A program made the position numbers and the translations under genes. A DNA stretch of 60,226 nucleotides, taken from assembly GCF_004307015.1 (NCBI RefSeq), contig NZ_SIJL01000003.1, positions 88,893 to 149,118 of the forward strand. The letters run 5' to 3'. The DNA is from Thermus thermamylovorans (GTDB lineage: Bacteria; Deinococcota; Deinococci; Deinococcales; Thermaceae). Positions within the stretch are counted from its first letter, which is position 1, and the number at the start of each line of letters is the position of its first letter. The notes under the pieces were generated by a model, which was not told where the DNA came from, searched no databases, and saw nothing but the letters and a program-made list of their open reading frames with translations. Positions 8,433-16,771 of this stretch are shown in pieces.

Positions 8433-9392
8433 TTAGGGGGCAAGCCGGAAGGGGGTGCGCAGCCCCGCCCGGGCCAGGGCCCTGGCCTCCTCCGGGGCCC
8501 AGGGGAGGGCCAGCACCCCGCGGTAGGCCCTGAGGGCCCGCTCCCGCTCCCCCGCCAGGTCCAGGAGCTGGCCGAAGCGGGCCAGCACGTACCCCGGCAG
8601 GTAGGGGGGGTGCTGGAAGTCCATGCGGAAGACCTCTTCCATGAGGAGGAGGGCCTCCCGCCACTCCCCGGCCGCCAGGTAGACCTGGGCCGCCAGGTAC
8701 AGGGCCTCGGGGGTGCCGATGGCGAAAAGCCCCTCCAGAAGCCCCGCCCAGTCGTCCCCCTCCTCCAGGCGCCAGGCCCGGTCCAGAAGGGCCCGCTGCC
8801 GCTCCGCCTCCGTGGGCCGGTGGGCCTTGGGAAGAGCCTCGGGGAAGCGCTCCGCCAGGAGGAGGTAGTCCAGGAGGTCGGCCACCACCGCCCCCTCCCG
8901 GGGCAGGGCCGCCGCCACCTTCGCCATCCGCCGGGCGCGGAAGCCCGTGGCCGGCCCCTCCCCGTAGGCCTGGGCGAAGGCCCCGTAAACCTCCCGCAGG
9001 CGGCCCAGGAAGCCCGCCGAGCCCAGGGCCTCGGGGGTGAGGGGGCTCTGGAGGAGCCCCAGGAGGGCCTGGTCGAAGGCCCGCATCCCCTCCAGGTGGG
9101 CAGCCCCCAGGGGGTGCTGGGCCAGGGCCTGACGGAAGACCTCCGCCTCCCCCTTCAGGTGGGCCTCCCCGTCCAGGGGGACCACGGGCACCCCCCGCCC
9201 CTCCGCCCAGGGGAGGAGGTGGAAGAGGAGGGGGTCCTCCTCCCGCCAAAGCCCCTCCCGCAGGGCCTCCTCCGAGTGGGAGGCCAGGTAGAGGACAAGG
9301 GGGCGGGCCGCCTCCAGAAGGGCCAGGACCGTGGCGGCGTTGTAGCGTGGATGGAGGATGTGGAAGGGCCCGAGGGAAGGCAGAAGCAGCAT
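8433..9392 (-). CDS. Hypothetical protein with TPR-like C-terminus
   Basis: 319 aa. The N-terminal third alternates beta/alpha (LVLYLASHSEEAL, VPVVPLDGEA) and ends the strand with an acidic residue; the last 120 residues are helical repeats resembling TPRs (ALYLAAQVYLAAGEWREALLLMEEVF, RERALRAYRGVLAL). No enzyme motif recognised. ATG 9392 is chosen over ATG 9401 because TAGGAT lies 7 nt upstream of it. Divergent from the MFS gene. Confidence 0.75.
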   Translation of the reverse strand: MLLLPSLGPFHILHPRYNAATVLALLEAARPLVLYLASHSEEALREGLWREEDPLLFHLLPWAEGRGVPVVPLDGEAHLKGEAEVFRQALAQHPLGAAHLEGMRAFDQALLGLLQSPLTPEALGSAGFLGRLREVYGAFAQAYGEGPATGFRARRMAKVAAALPREGAVVADLLDYLLLAERFPEALPKAHRPTEAERQRALLDRAWRLEEGDDWAGLLEGLFAIGTPEALYLAAQVYLAAGEWREALLLMEEVFRMDFQHPPYLPGYVLARFGQLLDLAGERERALRAYRGVLALPWAPEEARALARAGLRTPFRLAP

Positions 9393-9399
9393 CCTCTCC

Positions 9400-9405
9400 A
9401 TCCTA
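9400..9405 (-). promoter_or_regulatory. -10 box, leaderless promoter of gene 9392
   Basis: TAGGAT, 7 nt before ATG 9392. Confidence 0.6.
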
Positions 9406-9423
9406 GACCTCAGGGAAAGGAAC

Positions 9424-9429
9424 TACCGT
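9424..9429 (+). promoter_or_regulatory. -10 box, leaderless promoter of the MFS gene
   Basis: TACCGT, 6 nt before GTG 9436. This start removes the overlap with the divergent gene that ATG 9358 would create. Confidence 0.5.
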
Positions 9430-9435
9430 CTGGCG

Positions 9436-10581
9436 GTGCTCAATGGCTGGCTGGTCTGGCTGGGGGACGCCTTCTTGAGCCCCCACATCGTCCTCGCGGG
9501 CTTCGCCGCCCGGCTCGGGGCCCCGGGGCCTACCATCGGCCTCCTCCCCGCCCTCCTCTACGCCGGGGGGATGCTCCCCCAGGCCTTCCTGGCCCCCTGG
9601 GTGGCCCGCCTGCCCCGGAAGATCGTCCTCTACCGCAAGGTGGCCGCCCTGCGCCTCCTGGGGGTGGTCCTCATGGCCCTCTCCGCCCTCCTCCTCGGGC
9701 CCTGGCCTTCCCTCCTCCTCCTGGGCTTCCTCCTGGGCCTCCTCCTGAACGCCCTCTTCACCGGGGTCTCCAGCCTCCCCTTCTGGGAGGTGGTGGCCAA
9801 GACCACCCCCAAGGAGCGCCGGGCCGCCCTCTTCTCCGCCCGCAACCTGGTGGGGGGGTTCCTGGCCTTCCTGGCGGGGCTCCTGGTGCGGGAGGTGCTG
9901 GCCCTGCCTCTCCCCTTCCCCCTGCCCTACGCCCTTCTCTTCGCCCTGGGGGCCCTGGCCTTCGGGGTGGGCTGGTACCTCTTCGGCCTCACGGAGGAGC
10001 CCGAGGAGGCCCCCCGGGAGGAAAGGCTGGACCTGCGCCTGCCCTTGCAAAACCCCGGCTTCCGCCGCTACCTGAGGGTGCGGGTCCTCCTGGCCCTGGG
10101 GGGGATGGTCGAGCCTTTCTACGCCGCCTACGCGGTGCGGGCTTTGGGGCAGGAGCGGGAGCTCGGGCTTTACCTCTCCCTCTACGCCCTGGCCTTCACC
10201 CTCTCCAACCTGCTCTGGGCCCGGCTGGCGGCGCGGGGCTCCAGGGGGGTGCTCCAGGCGGGGGCAGCCCTGGCCCTCCTGGCCCCCCTCCTCGCCCTCC
10301 TCCTGCCCACCGGCCTCTTCGGCCTGGTCTTCCTCCTCCAGGGGGCCTACCTGGCCGCCCTGGGCCTGGCCACCACCACCTACCTCCTCAACCTGGCCCC
10401 GGAGGGGGAGCGGAGCAGCCACATCGGCCTGGCCAACACCGTGGCCGGGCTCTTCGCCTTCTCCACGGTGCTGGGGGGGCTGGTGGCGGACGCCTTCGGG
10501 TTCGCCGCCCTCTTCCTCCTGGCGGCGGCCCTCTACGCCCTGGCCCTTTGGGGAGGGCGGAAGCTTCCCGAGGAAGGGTAA
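9436..10581 (+). CDS. MFS transporter
   Basis: About 381 aa with 11-12 transmembrane spans and a central Glu/Arg-rich cytoplasmic loop (TEEPEEAPREERLDLRL) dividing two halves. The loop after span 2 has a degenerate MFS motif (VARLPRKIVLYR). Substrate unknown. The frame stays open to ATG 9358, but GTG 9436 has a TACCGT box 6 nt upstream and begins directly at the first span; a start near LRERN upstream remains possible. Confidence 0.85.
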   Translation: MLNGWLVWLGDAFLSPHIVLAGFAARLGAPGPTIGLLPALLYAGGMLPQAFLAPWVARLPRKIVLYRKVAALRLLGVVLMALSALLLGPWPSLLLLGFLLGLLLNALFTGVSSLPFWEVVAKTTPKERRAALFSARNLVGGFLAFLAGLLVREVLALPLPFPLPYALLFALGALAFGVGWYLFGLTEEPEEAPREERLDLRLPLQNPGFRRYLRVRVLLALGGMVEPFYAAYAVRALGQERELGLYLSLYALAFTLSNLLWARLAARGSRGVLQAGAALALLAPLLALLLPTGLFGLVFLLQGAYLAALGLATTTYLLNLAPEGERSSHIGLANTVAGLFAFSTVLGGLVADAFGFAALFLLAAALYALALWGGRKLPEEG

Positions 10582-10617
10582 GGCCCCCGGGGCGGGAGCC
10601 AGCGTCCAGGACCACCC

Positions 10618-10896
10618 TCATTCCAGCTCCTCCCTTCTCGCCTCCTCCCGCCTTTCCCGGATGAGCTCCTCCACCAGGCTCACCCCGGGGGGGACCAGGT
10701 CCTTGTAGAGGCCGTAGACCTCCTCCACCACCTTGCGCATGGGCTTGAGGCTCACCGTGCCATCGGATTCCAGGGTGAGGAGGAGGCGCTCCCCCTCCCC
10801 CACCCCCAGGGCCGCCCGCACCTCCGCGGGCAGGACCACCCGACCCTTGGAGCCCACCTGTAGAACATAGTGGGTCTTTTCCAGTACCTGCCCCAT
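10618..10896 (-). CDS. SpoVT/AbrB-domain protein (orphan VapB-type antitoxin or regulator)
   Basis: 92 aa. Residues 10-55 form a swapped-hairpin AbrB DNA-binding domain (VGSKGRVVLPAEVRAALGVGEGE); the C-terminal tail is a charged helix typical of toxin-binding regions. No PIN or other toxin gene follows it, so it is either a solitary regulator or a remnant antitoxin. ATG 10896 is chosen because TACCCT lies 6 nt upstream. Confidence 0.85.
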   Translation of the reverse strand: MGQVLEKTHYVLQVGSKGRVVLPAEVRAALGVGEGERLLLTLESDGTVSLKPMRKVVEEVYGLYKDLVPPGVSLVEELIRERREEARREELE

Positions 10897-10902
10897 ACCC
10901 CC

Positions 10903-10908
10903 AGGGTA
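10903..10908 (-). promoter_or_regulatory. -10 box, leaderless promoter of the AbrB gene
   Basis: TACCCT, 6 nt before ATG 10896. Confidence 0.65.
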
Positions 10909-10926
10909 CCACGCAGGCCCTTCTGG

Positions 10927-10932
10927 TACCAT
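10927..10932 (+). promoter_or_regulatory. Probable -10 box of the glutaredoxin-like gene
   Basis: TACCAT, 8 nt before ATG 10941; the spacer contains GGAGGGG. Confidence 0.45.
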
Positions 10933-10940
10933 GGAGGGGT

Positions 10941-11189
10941 ATGGTGCGGCTCTACGGCATCCCCGGCTGCGGCCCCTGCGAAATCGTGCGGATGTTCCTC
11001 TCCCAGAAGGGCATCCCCTTCGAGTTCGTGAACGCCCGCCAGGACCCGGAGGCCGCCCAGAAGATCGCCGAGCTGGTGGGGAGCCCCACCGCCGGGGTGG
11101 TCCTGGAGTGGAAGGGCGGGTTGGAGGCCATACGCGGGGTATCCCCGGCCTCTTTGAATGCCTGGCTCGCCCGGTACCAGGCCGGGTAA
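10941..11189 (+). CDS. Glutaredoxin-like protein
   Basis: 82 aa, thioredoxin fold. Redox motif CGPC near residues 10-13 (YGIPGCGPCEIVR) and a cis-Pro-like SPTAGVV segment near 52. Resembles NrdH/glutaredoxin small thiol reductases. Divergent from the AbrB gene with 44 bp between starts. Confidence 0.85.
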   Translation: MVRLYGIPGCGPCEIVRMFLSQKGIPFEFVNARQDPEAAQKIAELVGSPTAGVVLEWKGGLEAIRGVSPASLNAWLARYQAG

Positions 11190-11297
11190 ACCTGGGGGGC
11201 TCCTTCCCGGCCCGGGGCCCATGCCGGAACCCAGGCCGCCGGGGGTGCCCGCCGGGCCGGGGCTGGCGCTTGGCCTTCCTGGCCTGGGGCTCATGGC

Positions 11298-11303
11298 TAT
11301 AAT
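11298..11303 (+). promoter_or_regulatory. -10 box, leaderless promoter of vapBC
   Basis: Perfect TATAAT, 6 nt before ATG 11310. Confidence 0.75.
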
Positions 11304-11309
11304 GGCCTC

Positions 11310-11582
11310 ATGCTGAGCGTCTCCGTGAGCGAGGCCAAAAACCGGCTTTCGGAGCTCCTCCGCCGGGTGCAGGCCGGGGAGGAGGTGCTGATCCTGGACC
11401 GGGGGGTGCCCGTGGCCCGGCTAACCCCCCTGCCCAAAGGGCCAGAGGGACCCCTGCTCCACCTGGAGCGCCAGGGCCTCCTCCGGCGGGGAGAGGGGAG
11501 GCCGAGGCTGGAAGACCTTCCCCTCCCGGAGGCCCGGGCAAGCGTCCTCCAGGCCCTCCTGGAGGGGCGGGAGGAGGGATGA
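11310..11582 (+). CDS. vapB: Phd/YefM-family antitoxin
   Basis: 90 aa. The N-terminal Phd/YefM fold is clear (VSVSEAKNRLSELLRRVQAGEEVLI followed by RGVPVARLTPL); the acidic/basic C-terminal half would wrap the toxin. It overlaps the toxin gene as ATGA. Expected to neutralise the adjacent PIN RNase and autorepress its own TATAAT promoter. Confidence 0.88.
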   Translation: MLSVSVSEAKNRLSELLRRVQAGEEVLILDRGVPVARLTPLPKGPEGPLLHLERQGLLRRGEGRPRLEDLPLPEARASVLQALLEGREEG

Positions 11583-12013
11583 GGTTCTGGGACGCCTCCG
11601 CCCTGGTGCCCCTCCTGGTGCAGGAGGAGGCGAGCGGCTGGGCGGCCTCCCTCCTGGCGGAGGATCCGGAGGTGGTGGTCTTCTGGGCCGCCGAGGTGGA
11701 GGCCGCCTCCGCCCTGAACCGCAGGCTCCGGGAAGGCCACCTGGACCCCGAGGGGTACGCCCTGGCCCAGGAGCGCCTGCGGCGCCTCAAGGCCGCCTGG
11801 CACGAGGTCCTGCCCGGGGAGAGGGTGAGGCGGCAGGCCCTTAGGCTTCTCCGCCTCCACCCCTTGCGCACCCTGGACGCCCTGCACCTGGCCGCCCTGG
11901 TCCTCCTCGCCGGGGAGGACCCAAAGGGCCTTCCCCTGGTCTCCCTGGACGCCCGCCTGGCCCAGGCGGCCCTCCTGGAGGGCTTCCCCGTCCTGCGGCC
12001 CCCAGGGGTATAA
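11579..12013 (+). CDS. vapC: PIN-domain toxin VapC
   Basis: 144 aa. The four PIN acidic residues are visible: D5 (FWDASALV), E39 (AAEVEAAS), D100 (TLDALHLAA) and D124 (SLDARLA). Probable Mg-dependent RNase. Its stop codon lies inside the TATAAT box that serves fabI, so toxin-gene transcription crosses the fabI promoter. Confidence 0.9.
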   Translation: MRFWDASALVPLLVQEEASGWAASLLAEDPEVVVFWAAEVEAASALNRRLREGHLDPEGYALAQERLRRLKAAWHEVLPGERVRRQALRLLRLHPLRTLDALHLAALVLLAGEDPKGLPLVSLDARLAQAALLEGFPVLRPPGV

Positions 12014-12014
12014 T
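12009..12014 (+). promoter_or_regulatory. -10 box, leaderless promoter of fabI
   Basis: TATAAT, 6 nt before ATG 12021, overlapping the vapC stop codon. Confidence 0.75.
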
Positions 12015-12020
12015 CCCCCC

Positions 12021-12797
12021 ATGCTCACCCTGGACCTTTCCGGCAAAAAAGCCCTCGTCATGGGGGTTACCAACCAAAGGAGCCTGGGCTACGCCATCGC
12101 GGAAAAGCTCCACCAGGCCGGGGCAGAGCTGGCCTTCAGCTACCAGGGGGAAAGGCTCAAGGACGAGGTGGAACGCCTCGCGGCCCCCCTGGGGGCCCTC
12201 ACCTTCCAGGCGGACGCCACCCGGGACGAGGAGCTGGACCGGCTCTTTGCGGGCATCAAGGAAGCCTGGGGAGGGCTGGACTACCTGGTCCACGCCATCG
12301 CCTTCGCCCCAAGGGAGGCCATGGAGGGCCGCTACCTGGACACCAGGCGGGAAGACTGGCTTTTAGCCCTGGAAGTTTCCGCCTACTCCCTGGTGGCCGC
12401 GGCCCGAAGGGCGGAAGCCCTCCTGAGGGAGGGCGGGGGCATCGTCACCCTCACCTACCACGCCAGCCGTAAGGTGGTGCCCCGGTACAACGTGATGGCC
12501 ATCGCCAAGGCGGCCCTCGAGGCCAGCGTCCGCTACCTGGCCTTTGAGCTTGGCCCCAAGGGGGTCAGGGTGAACGCCATCTCGGCAGGCCCGGTGCGCA
12601 CCGTGGCCGCCAGGAGCATCCCGGGCTTCACCAGGATGTACGACCGGGTGGCCCAGGTGGCCCCCCTGGGGCGGAACATCACCCAGGAGGAGGTGGGGAA
12701 CCTGGGCCTCTTCCTCCTCTCCCCCCTGGCGGGGGGCATCACCGGGGAGGTGGTCTACGTGGACGCGGGGTACCACATCATGGGGATGGAGCTCTGA
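12021..12797 (+). CDS. fabI: Enoyl-[acyl-carrier-protein] reductase [NADH]
   Basis: 258 aa SDR-fold reductase that completes each fatty-acid elongation round. FabI features: VMGVTNQRSLGYAIA nucleotide-binding loop (residues 13-27), catalytic Tyr156 and Lys163 in YNVMAIAK, and SAGPVRTVAA near 192. Length is typical. Cytoplasmic target of triclosan-type inhibitors in other bacteria. Confidence 0.95.
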   Translation: MLTLDLSGKKALVMGVTNQRSLGYAIAEKLHQAGAELAFSYQGERLKDEVERLAAPLGALTFQADATRDEELDRLFAGIKEAWGGLDYLVHAIAFAPREAMEGRYLDTRREDWLLALEVSAYSLVAAARRAEALLREGGGIVTLTYHASRKVVPRYNVMAIAKAALEASVRYLAFELGPKGVRVNAISAGPVRTVAARSIPGFTRMYDRVAQVAPLGRNITQEEVGNLGLFLLSPLAGGITGEVVYVDAGYHIMGMEL

Positions 12798-12808
12798 AGG
12801 CGGGGGTC

Positions 12809-12830
12809 TAGCGCTACATTTTCTAAAGCG
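12809..12830. promoter_or_regulatory. Possible operator upstream of mhqO
   Basis: Contains a perfect 8-bp palindrome TAGCGCTA (12809-12816), and CGCT/AGCG arms recur at 12812-12815 and 12827-12830, about 10 bp upstream of the -10 box. This is the position of an MarR-type repressor site; the site itself is inferred. Confidence 0.35.
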
Positions 12831-12839
12831 AAGGGGCCT

Positions 12840-12845
12840 TACCCT
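12840..12845 (+). promoter_or_regulatory. -10 box, leaderless promoter of the mhqO-like operon
   Basis: TACCCT, 6 nt before ATG 12852. Confidence 0.65.
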
Positions 12846-12851
12846 GGGGGC

Positions 12852-13766
12852 ATGGATGGGAGCCTTGGCCTGCACCACATCACCGGTATCGCCGGCGACC
12901 CCCAGGAGAACCTGGACTTCTACGCCGGGGTGCTGGGCCTACGCCTGGTCAAGCGGAGCGTGAACCAGGACGACCCCACCACCTACCACCTCTTCTACGC
13001 AGACCGGGAGGGTACCCCGGGCACCGATCTCACCTTCTTCCCCTGGCCCAAGCTACCCCCCAACCGCCCGGGGGTGGGTCAGGCGGTGGAGGTGGCCCTA
13101 GCCGTGCCCGAAGGGAGTCTGGGCTACTGGGAAGGCCGCCTGGACCACCTCCCCAAGGAGAGGGGCGAACGCTACGGGCGCCCGGCCCTCCTCCTCCAGG
13201 ACCCCCACGGCCTCCCCCTGGCCCTGGTGGAGGCCCCGGGCCCAGGCAGGCCCTGGGAGGGAAGCCCTGTCCCCTTGGCCTACCAGGTGCGAGGGCTTTT
13301 GGGAGCGCGCCTCTTGGTGCGCAGCCTTCCCTCCAGCCTGGCCGTCCTGGAGGGAGTCCTGGGGTACCGGAGGGCAGCGGAGGAGGGGAACCGGGTGCTT
13401 TTGGAGCAAGAGGGGAGTTTCCTGGAGGTACAAGGCCTCCCCCAAGGCCGATGGGGGGCCTGGGGGGTAGGAGGGGTGCACCACCTGGCCTTCCGAGTGC
13501 GCGACGAGACCCACGGCCTGGCCCTGCGCCAGAAGGCCCTGGCCCTGGGCCTCCGACCCACCCCGCTTATAGACCGGTTCTGGTTCCGTTCCATCTACTT
13601 CCAGGAGCCGGGGGGCGTCCTCTTTGAGCTGGCCACGGACGGCCCGGGATTTGCCCTGGACGAGCCCCTGGAGAACCTGGGGCAGCACCTAGCCCTCCCC
13701 CCCTGGCTGGAGGCCAAGCGGCGGAGCATCGAGGCCGCCCTGCCCCTCCTCCGCCTCCCAGCATGA
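12852..13766 (+). CDS. VOC-family ring-cleaving dioxygenase (MhqO/MhqA-like)
   Basis: 304 aa with two vicinal-oxygen-chelate modules. Metal ligands are suggested by LHHITGIAG (His 8/9), VHHLAFRV near 215 and the Glu of VLFELATD near 260. Family members open hydroquinone or catechol rings. It overlaps the alpha/beta hydrolase gene by 4 nt; the same dioxygenase-hydrolase pairing occurs in the Bacillus mhqNOD operon, so a role in quinone detoxification is likely. Confidence 0.85.
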   Translation: MDGSLGLHHITGIAGDPQENLDFYAGVLGLRLVKRSVNQDDPTTYHLFYADREGTPGTDLTFFPWPKLPPNRPGVGQAVEVALAVPEGSLGYWEGRLDHLPKERGERYGRPALLLQDPHGLPLALVEAPGPGRPWEGSPVPLAYQVRGLLGARLLVRSLPSSLAVLEGVLGYRRAAEEGNRVLLEQEGSFLEVQGLPQGRWGAWGVGGVHHLAFRVRDETHGLALRQKALALGLRPTPLIDRFWFRSIYFQEPGGVLFELATDGPGFALDEPLENLGQHLALPPWLEAKRRSIEAALPLLRLPA

Positions 13767-14338
13767 ACCCTCCTCACCTGGTCCTGCCGGGTCTGGAGGA
13801 CCTCACCCTCCTCCTCCTTCACGGCAGGGGAGAGGAGGAGGGAAGCCTCCTGCCCCTGGCCCGTACCCTGCACCCCATGGCCCACCTCCTGAGCCCCCAG
13901 GGACAGAGCCTGGAGGAGGGGGTTCCCCGCTTCTTCCGCCAGCACCGGGAGGGGGTTTTGGATCTGGAGGACCTGAAGGCCAAGGGCCTGGCGACCCTCG
14001 GGGTGGAGGCCCCAGGGCACCATGCCTTCCTCCGGCCCCTGGTGGCCCTAGGGTACTCCAACGGGGCCAACATGGCCCTGGGTCTCCTCTTCCATCACCC
14101 CCACCTCCTGGACGGGGCCATCCTCCTCCGGCCCATGGAGCCCTTCGGTAAGCCCTACCCACCCCTGGAGGGCAGACCGGTCCCCTTCCTCCTGGGGGCC
14201 CAGGACCTCCTGGTCCCTCCGGGAACGGCCGAGGTCCTAGGAGAGCGCCTGGAGTGGGCCAGGGCCCGGGCCGAGGGCCACCTGCTCCCTGCAGGCCACG
14301 CCCTCACCCCGGAGGACCTGGCCCTGGCCCGAGGGTAG
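13763..14338 (+). CDS. Alpha/beta hydrolase (MhqD/YtpP-like carboxylesterase)
   Basis: 191 aa. Catalytic triad visible: Ser99 in GYSNG, Asp near 148 ([10 protein letters not shown]) and His near 178 ([10 protein letters not shown]); oxyanion motif LHGRG near 20. Start ATG overlaps the dioxygenase stop. Works presumably on the ring-fission product of its partner. Confidence 0.87.
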   Translation: MNPPHLVLPGLEDLTLLLLHGRGEEEGSLLPLARTLHPMAHLLSPQGQSLEEGVPRFFRQHREGVLDLEDLKAKGLATLGVEAPGHHAFLRPLVALGYSNGANMALGLLFHHPHLLDGAILLRPMEPFGKPYPPLEGRPVPFLLGAQDLLVPPGTAEVLGERLEWARARAEGHLLPAGHALTPEDLALARG

Positions 14339-14369
14339 CTTGCGCGGGTGTTTCCCCCCAGGCCTCCGC

Positions 14370-14375
14370 TACCAT
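14370..14375 (+). promoter_or_regulatory. -10 box, leaderless promoter of ispG-tgt
   Basis: TACCAT, 7 nt before ATG 14383. Confidence 0.65.
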
Positions 14376-14382
14376 AGGGGAG

Positions 14383-15588
14383 ATGAGACGCCCTACCCCC
14401 ACGGTCTGGGTGGGCCGGGTGCCCCTAGGCGGGGCCCACCCCATCGCCGTGCAGTCCATGACCAACACCCCCACCGCGGACGTGGAGGCCACGGTGGCCC
14501 AGATCCTGGCCCTCCACCGGGCGGGGAGCGAGATCGTCCGGATCACGGTGAACGACGAGAGGGCGGCCAGGGCGGTGCCCGAAATAAGGAGGCGCCTTCT
14601 GGAAGAGGGGGCGGCGGTGCCCTTGGTGGGGGACTTCCACTTCAACGGCCACCTCCTCCTCCGGCAACACCCCCGGATGGCCGAGGCCCTGGACAAGTTC
14701 CGCCTGAACCCCGGCACCCTGGGCCGGGGGCGGCACAAGGACGAGCACTTCCGGGAGATGGTGGCGATCGCCAAGGACCTGGGCAAGCCGGTGCGCATCG
14801 GGGCCAACTGGGGAAGCCTGGACCCCGCCCTCCTCACCGAGCTCATGGACCAAAACGCCAGAAGGCCAGAGCCCAAAAGCGCCCACGAGGTCCTCCTGGA
14901 GGCCCTGGTGGAAAGCGCCGTGCGGGGCTACGAGGCCGCCCGGGAGCTGGGCCTTGGGGAGGATAAGATCGTCCTTTCCGCCAAGGTGTCCAAGGCCCCC
15001 GACCTGGTGTGGGTCTACCGGGAACTCGCCCGCCGCACCCAAGCCCCCCTGCACCTGGGCCTCACCGAGGCGGGGATGGGGGTGAAGGGCATCGTGGCCA
15101 GCGCCGCCGCCCTGGCCCCCTTGCTCCTGGAGGGGATCGGGGACACCATAAGGGTTTCCCTCACCCCCGCCCCCCATGAGCCCCGCACCAAGGAGGTGGA
15201 GGTGGCCCAGGAGATCCTCCAGGCCCTGGGCCTCCGGAGCTTCGCCCCCGAGGTGACGAGCTGCCCCGGCTGTGGCCGCACCACCAGCACCTTCTTCCAG
15301 GAGCTGGCCGAGGAGGTGAACGCCCACCTCCGGGCCAAGCTCCCCGAGTGGCGGGAAAAGTACCCCGGGGTGGAGGGCCTGAAGGTGGCGGTGATGGGCT
15401 GCGTGGTGAACGGCCCCGGGGAAAGCCGCCACGCCCACATCGGCATCTCCCTGCCGGGAAGCGGGGAGGAGCCCAAGGCCCCCGTCTACGCTGACGGCAA
15501 GCTCCTCACCATCCTCAAGGGGGAAAGGATCGCCGAGGAGTTCCTGGCCCTGGTGGAAGCCTACGTGGAGCGGCGCTTCGGGGGCTGA
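14383..15588 (+). CDS. ispG: 4-hydroxy-3-methylbut-2-en-1-yl diphosphate synthase
   Basis: 401 aa. MEP-pathway enzyme converting MEcPP to HMBPP. The 4Fe-4S ligands are in [13 protein letters not shown] and [10 protein letters not shown], the conserved substrate region in [12 protein letters not shown]. Start ATG 14383 is set by TACCAT 7 nt upstream. The stop shares one base with the tgt start (TGATG), giving coupled translation. Confidence 0.96.
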   Translation: MRRPTPTVWVGRVPLGGAHPIAVQSMTNTPTADVEATVAQILALHRAGSEIVRITVNDERAARAVPEIRRRLLEEGAAVPLVGDFHFNGHLLLRQHPRMAEALDKFRLNPGTLGRGRHKDEHFREMVAIAKDLGKPVRIGANWGSLDPALLTELMDQNARRPEPKSAHEVLLEALVESAVRGYEAARELGLGEDKIVLSAKVSKAPDLVWVYRELARRTQAPLHLGLTEAGMGVKGIVASAAALAPLLLEGIGDTIRVSLTPAPHEPRTKEVEVAQEILQALGLRSFAPEVTSCPGCGRTTSTFFQELAEEVNAHLRAKLPEWREKYPGVEGLKVAVMGCVVNGPGESRHAHIGISLPGSGEEPKAPVYADGKLLTILKGERIAEEFLALVEAYVERRFGG

Positions 15589-16742
15589 TGGAGCCCTTTG
15601 CCTTCCAGGTCCTCGCCCGCTCGGGGCGGGCCCGGGTGGGCCGCCTCCACACCCCCCACGGCCCCGTGGAGACCCCCCTCTTCATGCCCGTGGGCACCCA
15701 GGGGTCGGTGAAGGGCCTCCTGCCCAAGGACCTAAGGGAAATCGGCAGCCAGGTCCTCCTGGCCAACACCTACCACCTCCTCCTGCGGCCCGGGCCCGAG
15801 CGGGTACGGGCCTTAGGGGGCCTCCACGGCTTCGCCGGGTGGCGGGGCCCCTGGCTCACGGACTCCGCGGGTTTCCAGGTGATGAGCCTGGGGCACCTGA
15901 GGCGCATCGACGAGGAGGGGGTGGTCTTCCAGAGCCACCTGGACGGAAGCCTGATCCGCCTCACCCCGGAAAGAAGCATCGCCATCCAGGAGGCCCTGGG
16001 GGCGGACTTCATCATGGCCTTTGACGAGTGCCCGCCTTACCCTTCCTCCCCGGAGTACCTGAAGGCCTCCCTGGAGCGCACCCTGCGCTGGCTGGAGCGG
16101 AGCCTGAAGGCCAAGACCCGCTCCGACCAGGCCCTCTTCGGCATCGCCCAAGGGGGGACGGACCCCGGGCTCAGGGCCCTCTCCACCCGGGAAACCCTGC
16201 GCTTTGACCTCCCCGGCTACGCCCTCGGGGGCCTGGCGGTGGGGGAAAGCAAGGAGGAGATGTTCCCCATGGTGGCCCTCTCCACGGAGATCCTTCCCGA
16301 GGGGAAGCCCCGCTACCTCATGGGGGTGGGCCACCCCGAGGACCTGGTGGCGGCCATGGGCCTGGGGGTGGACCTCTTCGACAGCGTCTACCCCACCCGC
16401 ACGGGCCGCTTCGGGAGCGCCCTCACCCCGGAGGGGCGGATCAACCTCAAAAACGCCCGCTTCCTGGAAGACCCCAGGCCCTTAGAGGAAGGGTGCGACT
16501 GCTACGCCTGCCAGACCTATAGCCGCGCCTACCTCGCCCACCTGGTGCGCGCCGGGGAGATGCTGGGGGGCATCCTCCTCTCCCTCCACAACCTGCGCCA
16601 CCTCCACCGCCTCACCGAGGGGGCCCGGGCGGCCATACGGCGGGGGGCGTACGGGGCCTTCGCCCGGGCCTTCGCGGAGCGGCGCTTCGGGCGGGCGGTG
16701 CCCCCCTGGTTCCGGGAGGCCCTGGCCGCGGGGGGGCACTGA
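15588..16742 (+). CDS. tgt: tRNA-guanine transglycosylase
   Basis: 384 aa. Exchanges G34 for preQ1 in GUN tRNAs. Motifs: LTDSAGFQVMSL (nucleophile region), FGIAQGG, GGLAVGESKEEM, VDLFDSVYPTRTGRFG, and the zinc site CDCYACQ followed by H (about residues 303-308 and later). Coupled to ispG. Confidence 0.96.
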   Translation: MEPFAFQVLARSGRARVGRLHTPHGPVETPLFMPVGTQGSVKGLLPKDLREIGSQVLLANTYHLLLRPGPERVRALGGLHGFAGWRGPWLTDSAGFQVMSLGHLRRIDEEGVVFQSHLDGSLIRLTPERSIAIQEALGADFIMAFDECPPYPSSPEYLKASLERTLRWLERSLKAKTRSDQALFGIAQGGTDPGLRALSTRETLRFDLPGYALGGLAVGESKEEMFPMVALSTEILPEGKPRYLMGVGHPEDLVAAMGLGVDLFDSVYPTRTGRFGSALTPEGRINLKNARFLEDPRPLEEGCDCYACQTYSRAYLAHLVRAGEMLGGILLSLHNLRHLHRLTEGARAAIRRGAYGAFARAFAERRFGRAVPPWFREALAAGGH

Positions 16743-16771
16743 CGCCGCCCGGAGGGATCCCCAAGGCCCCC

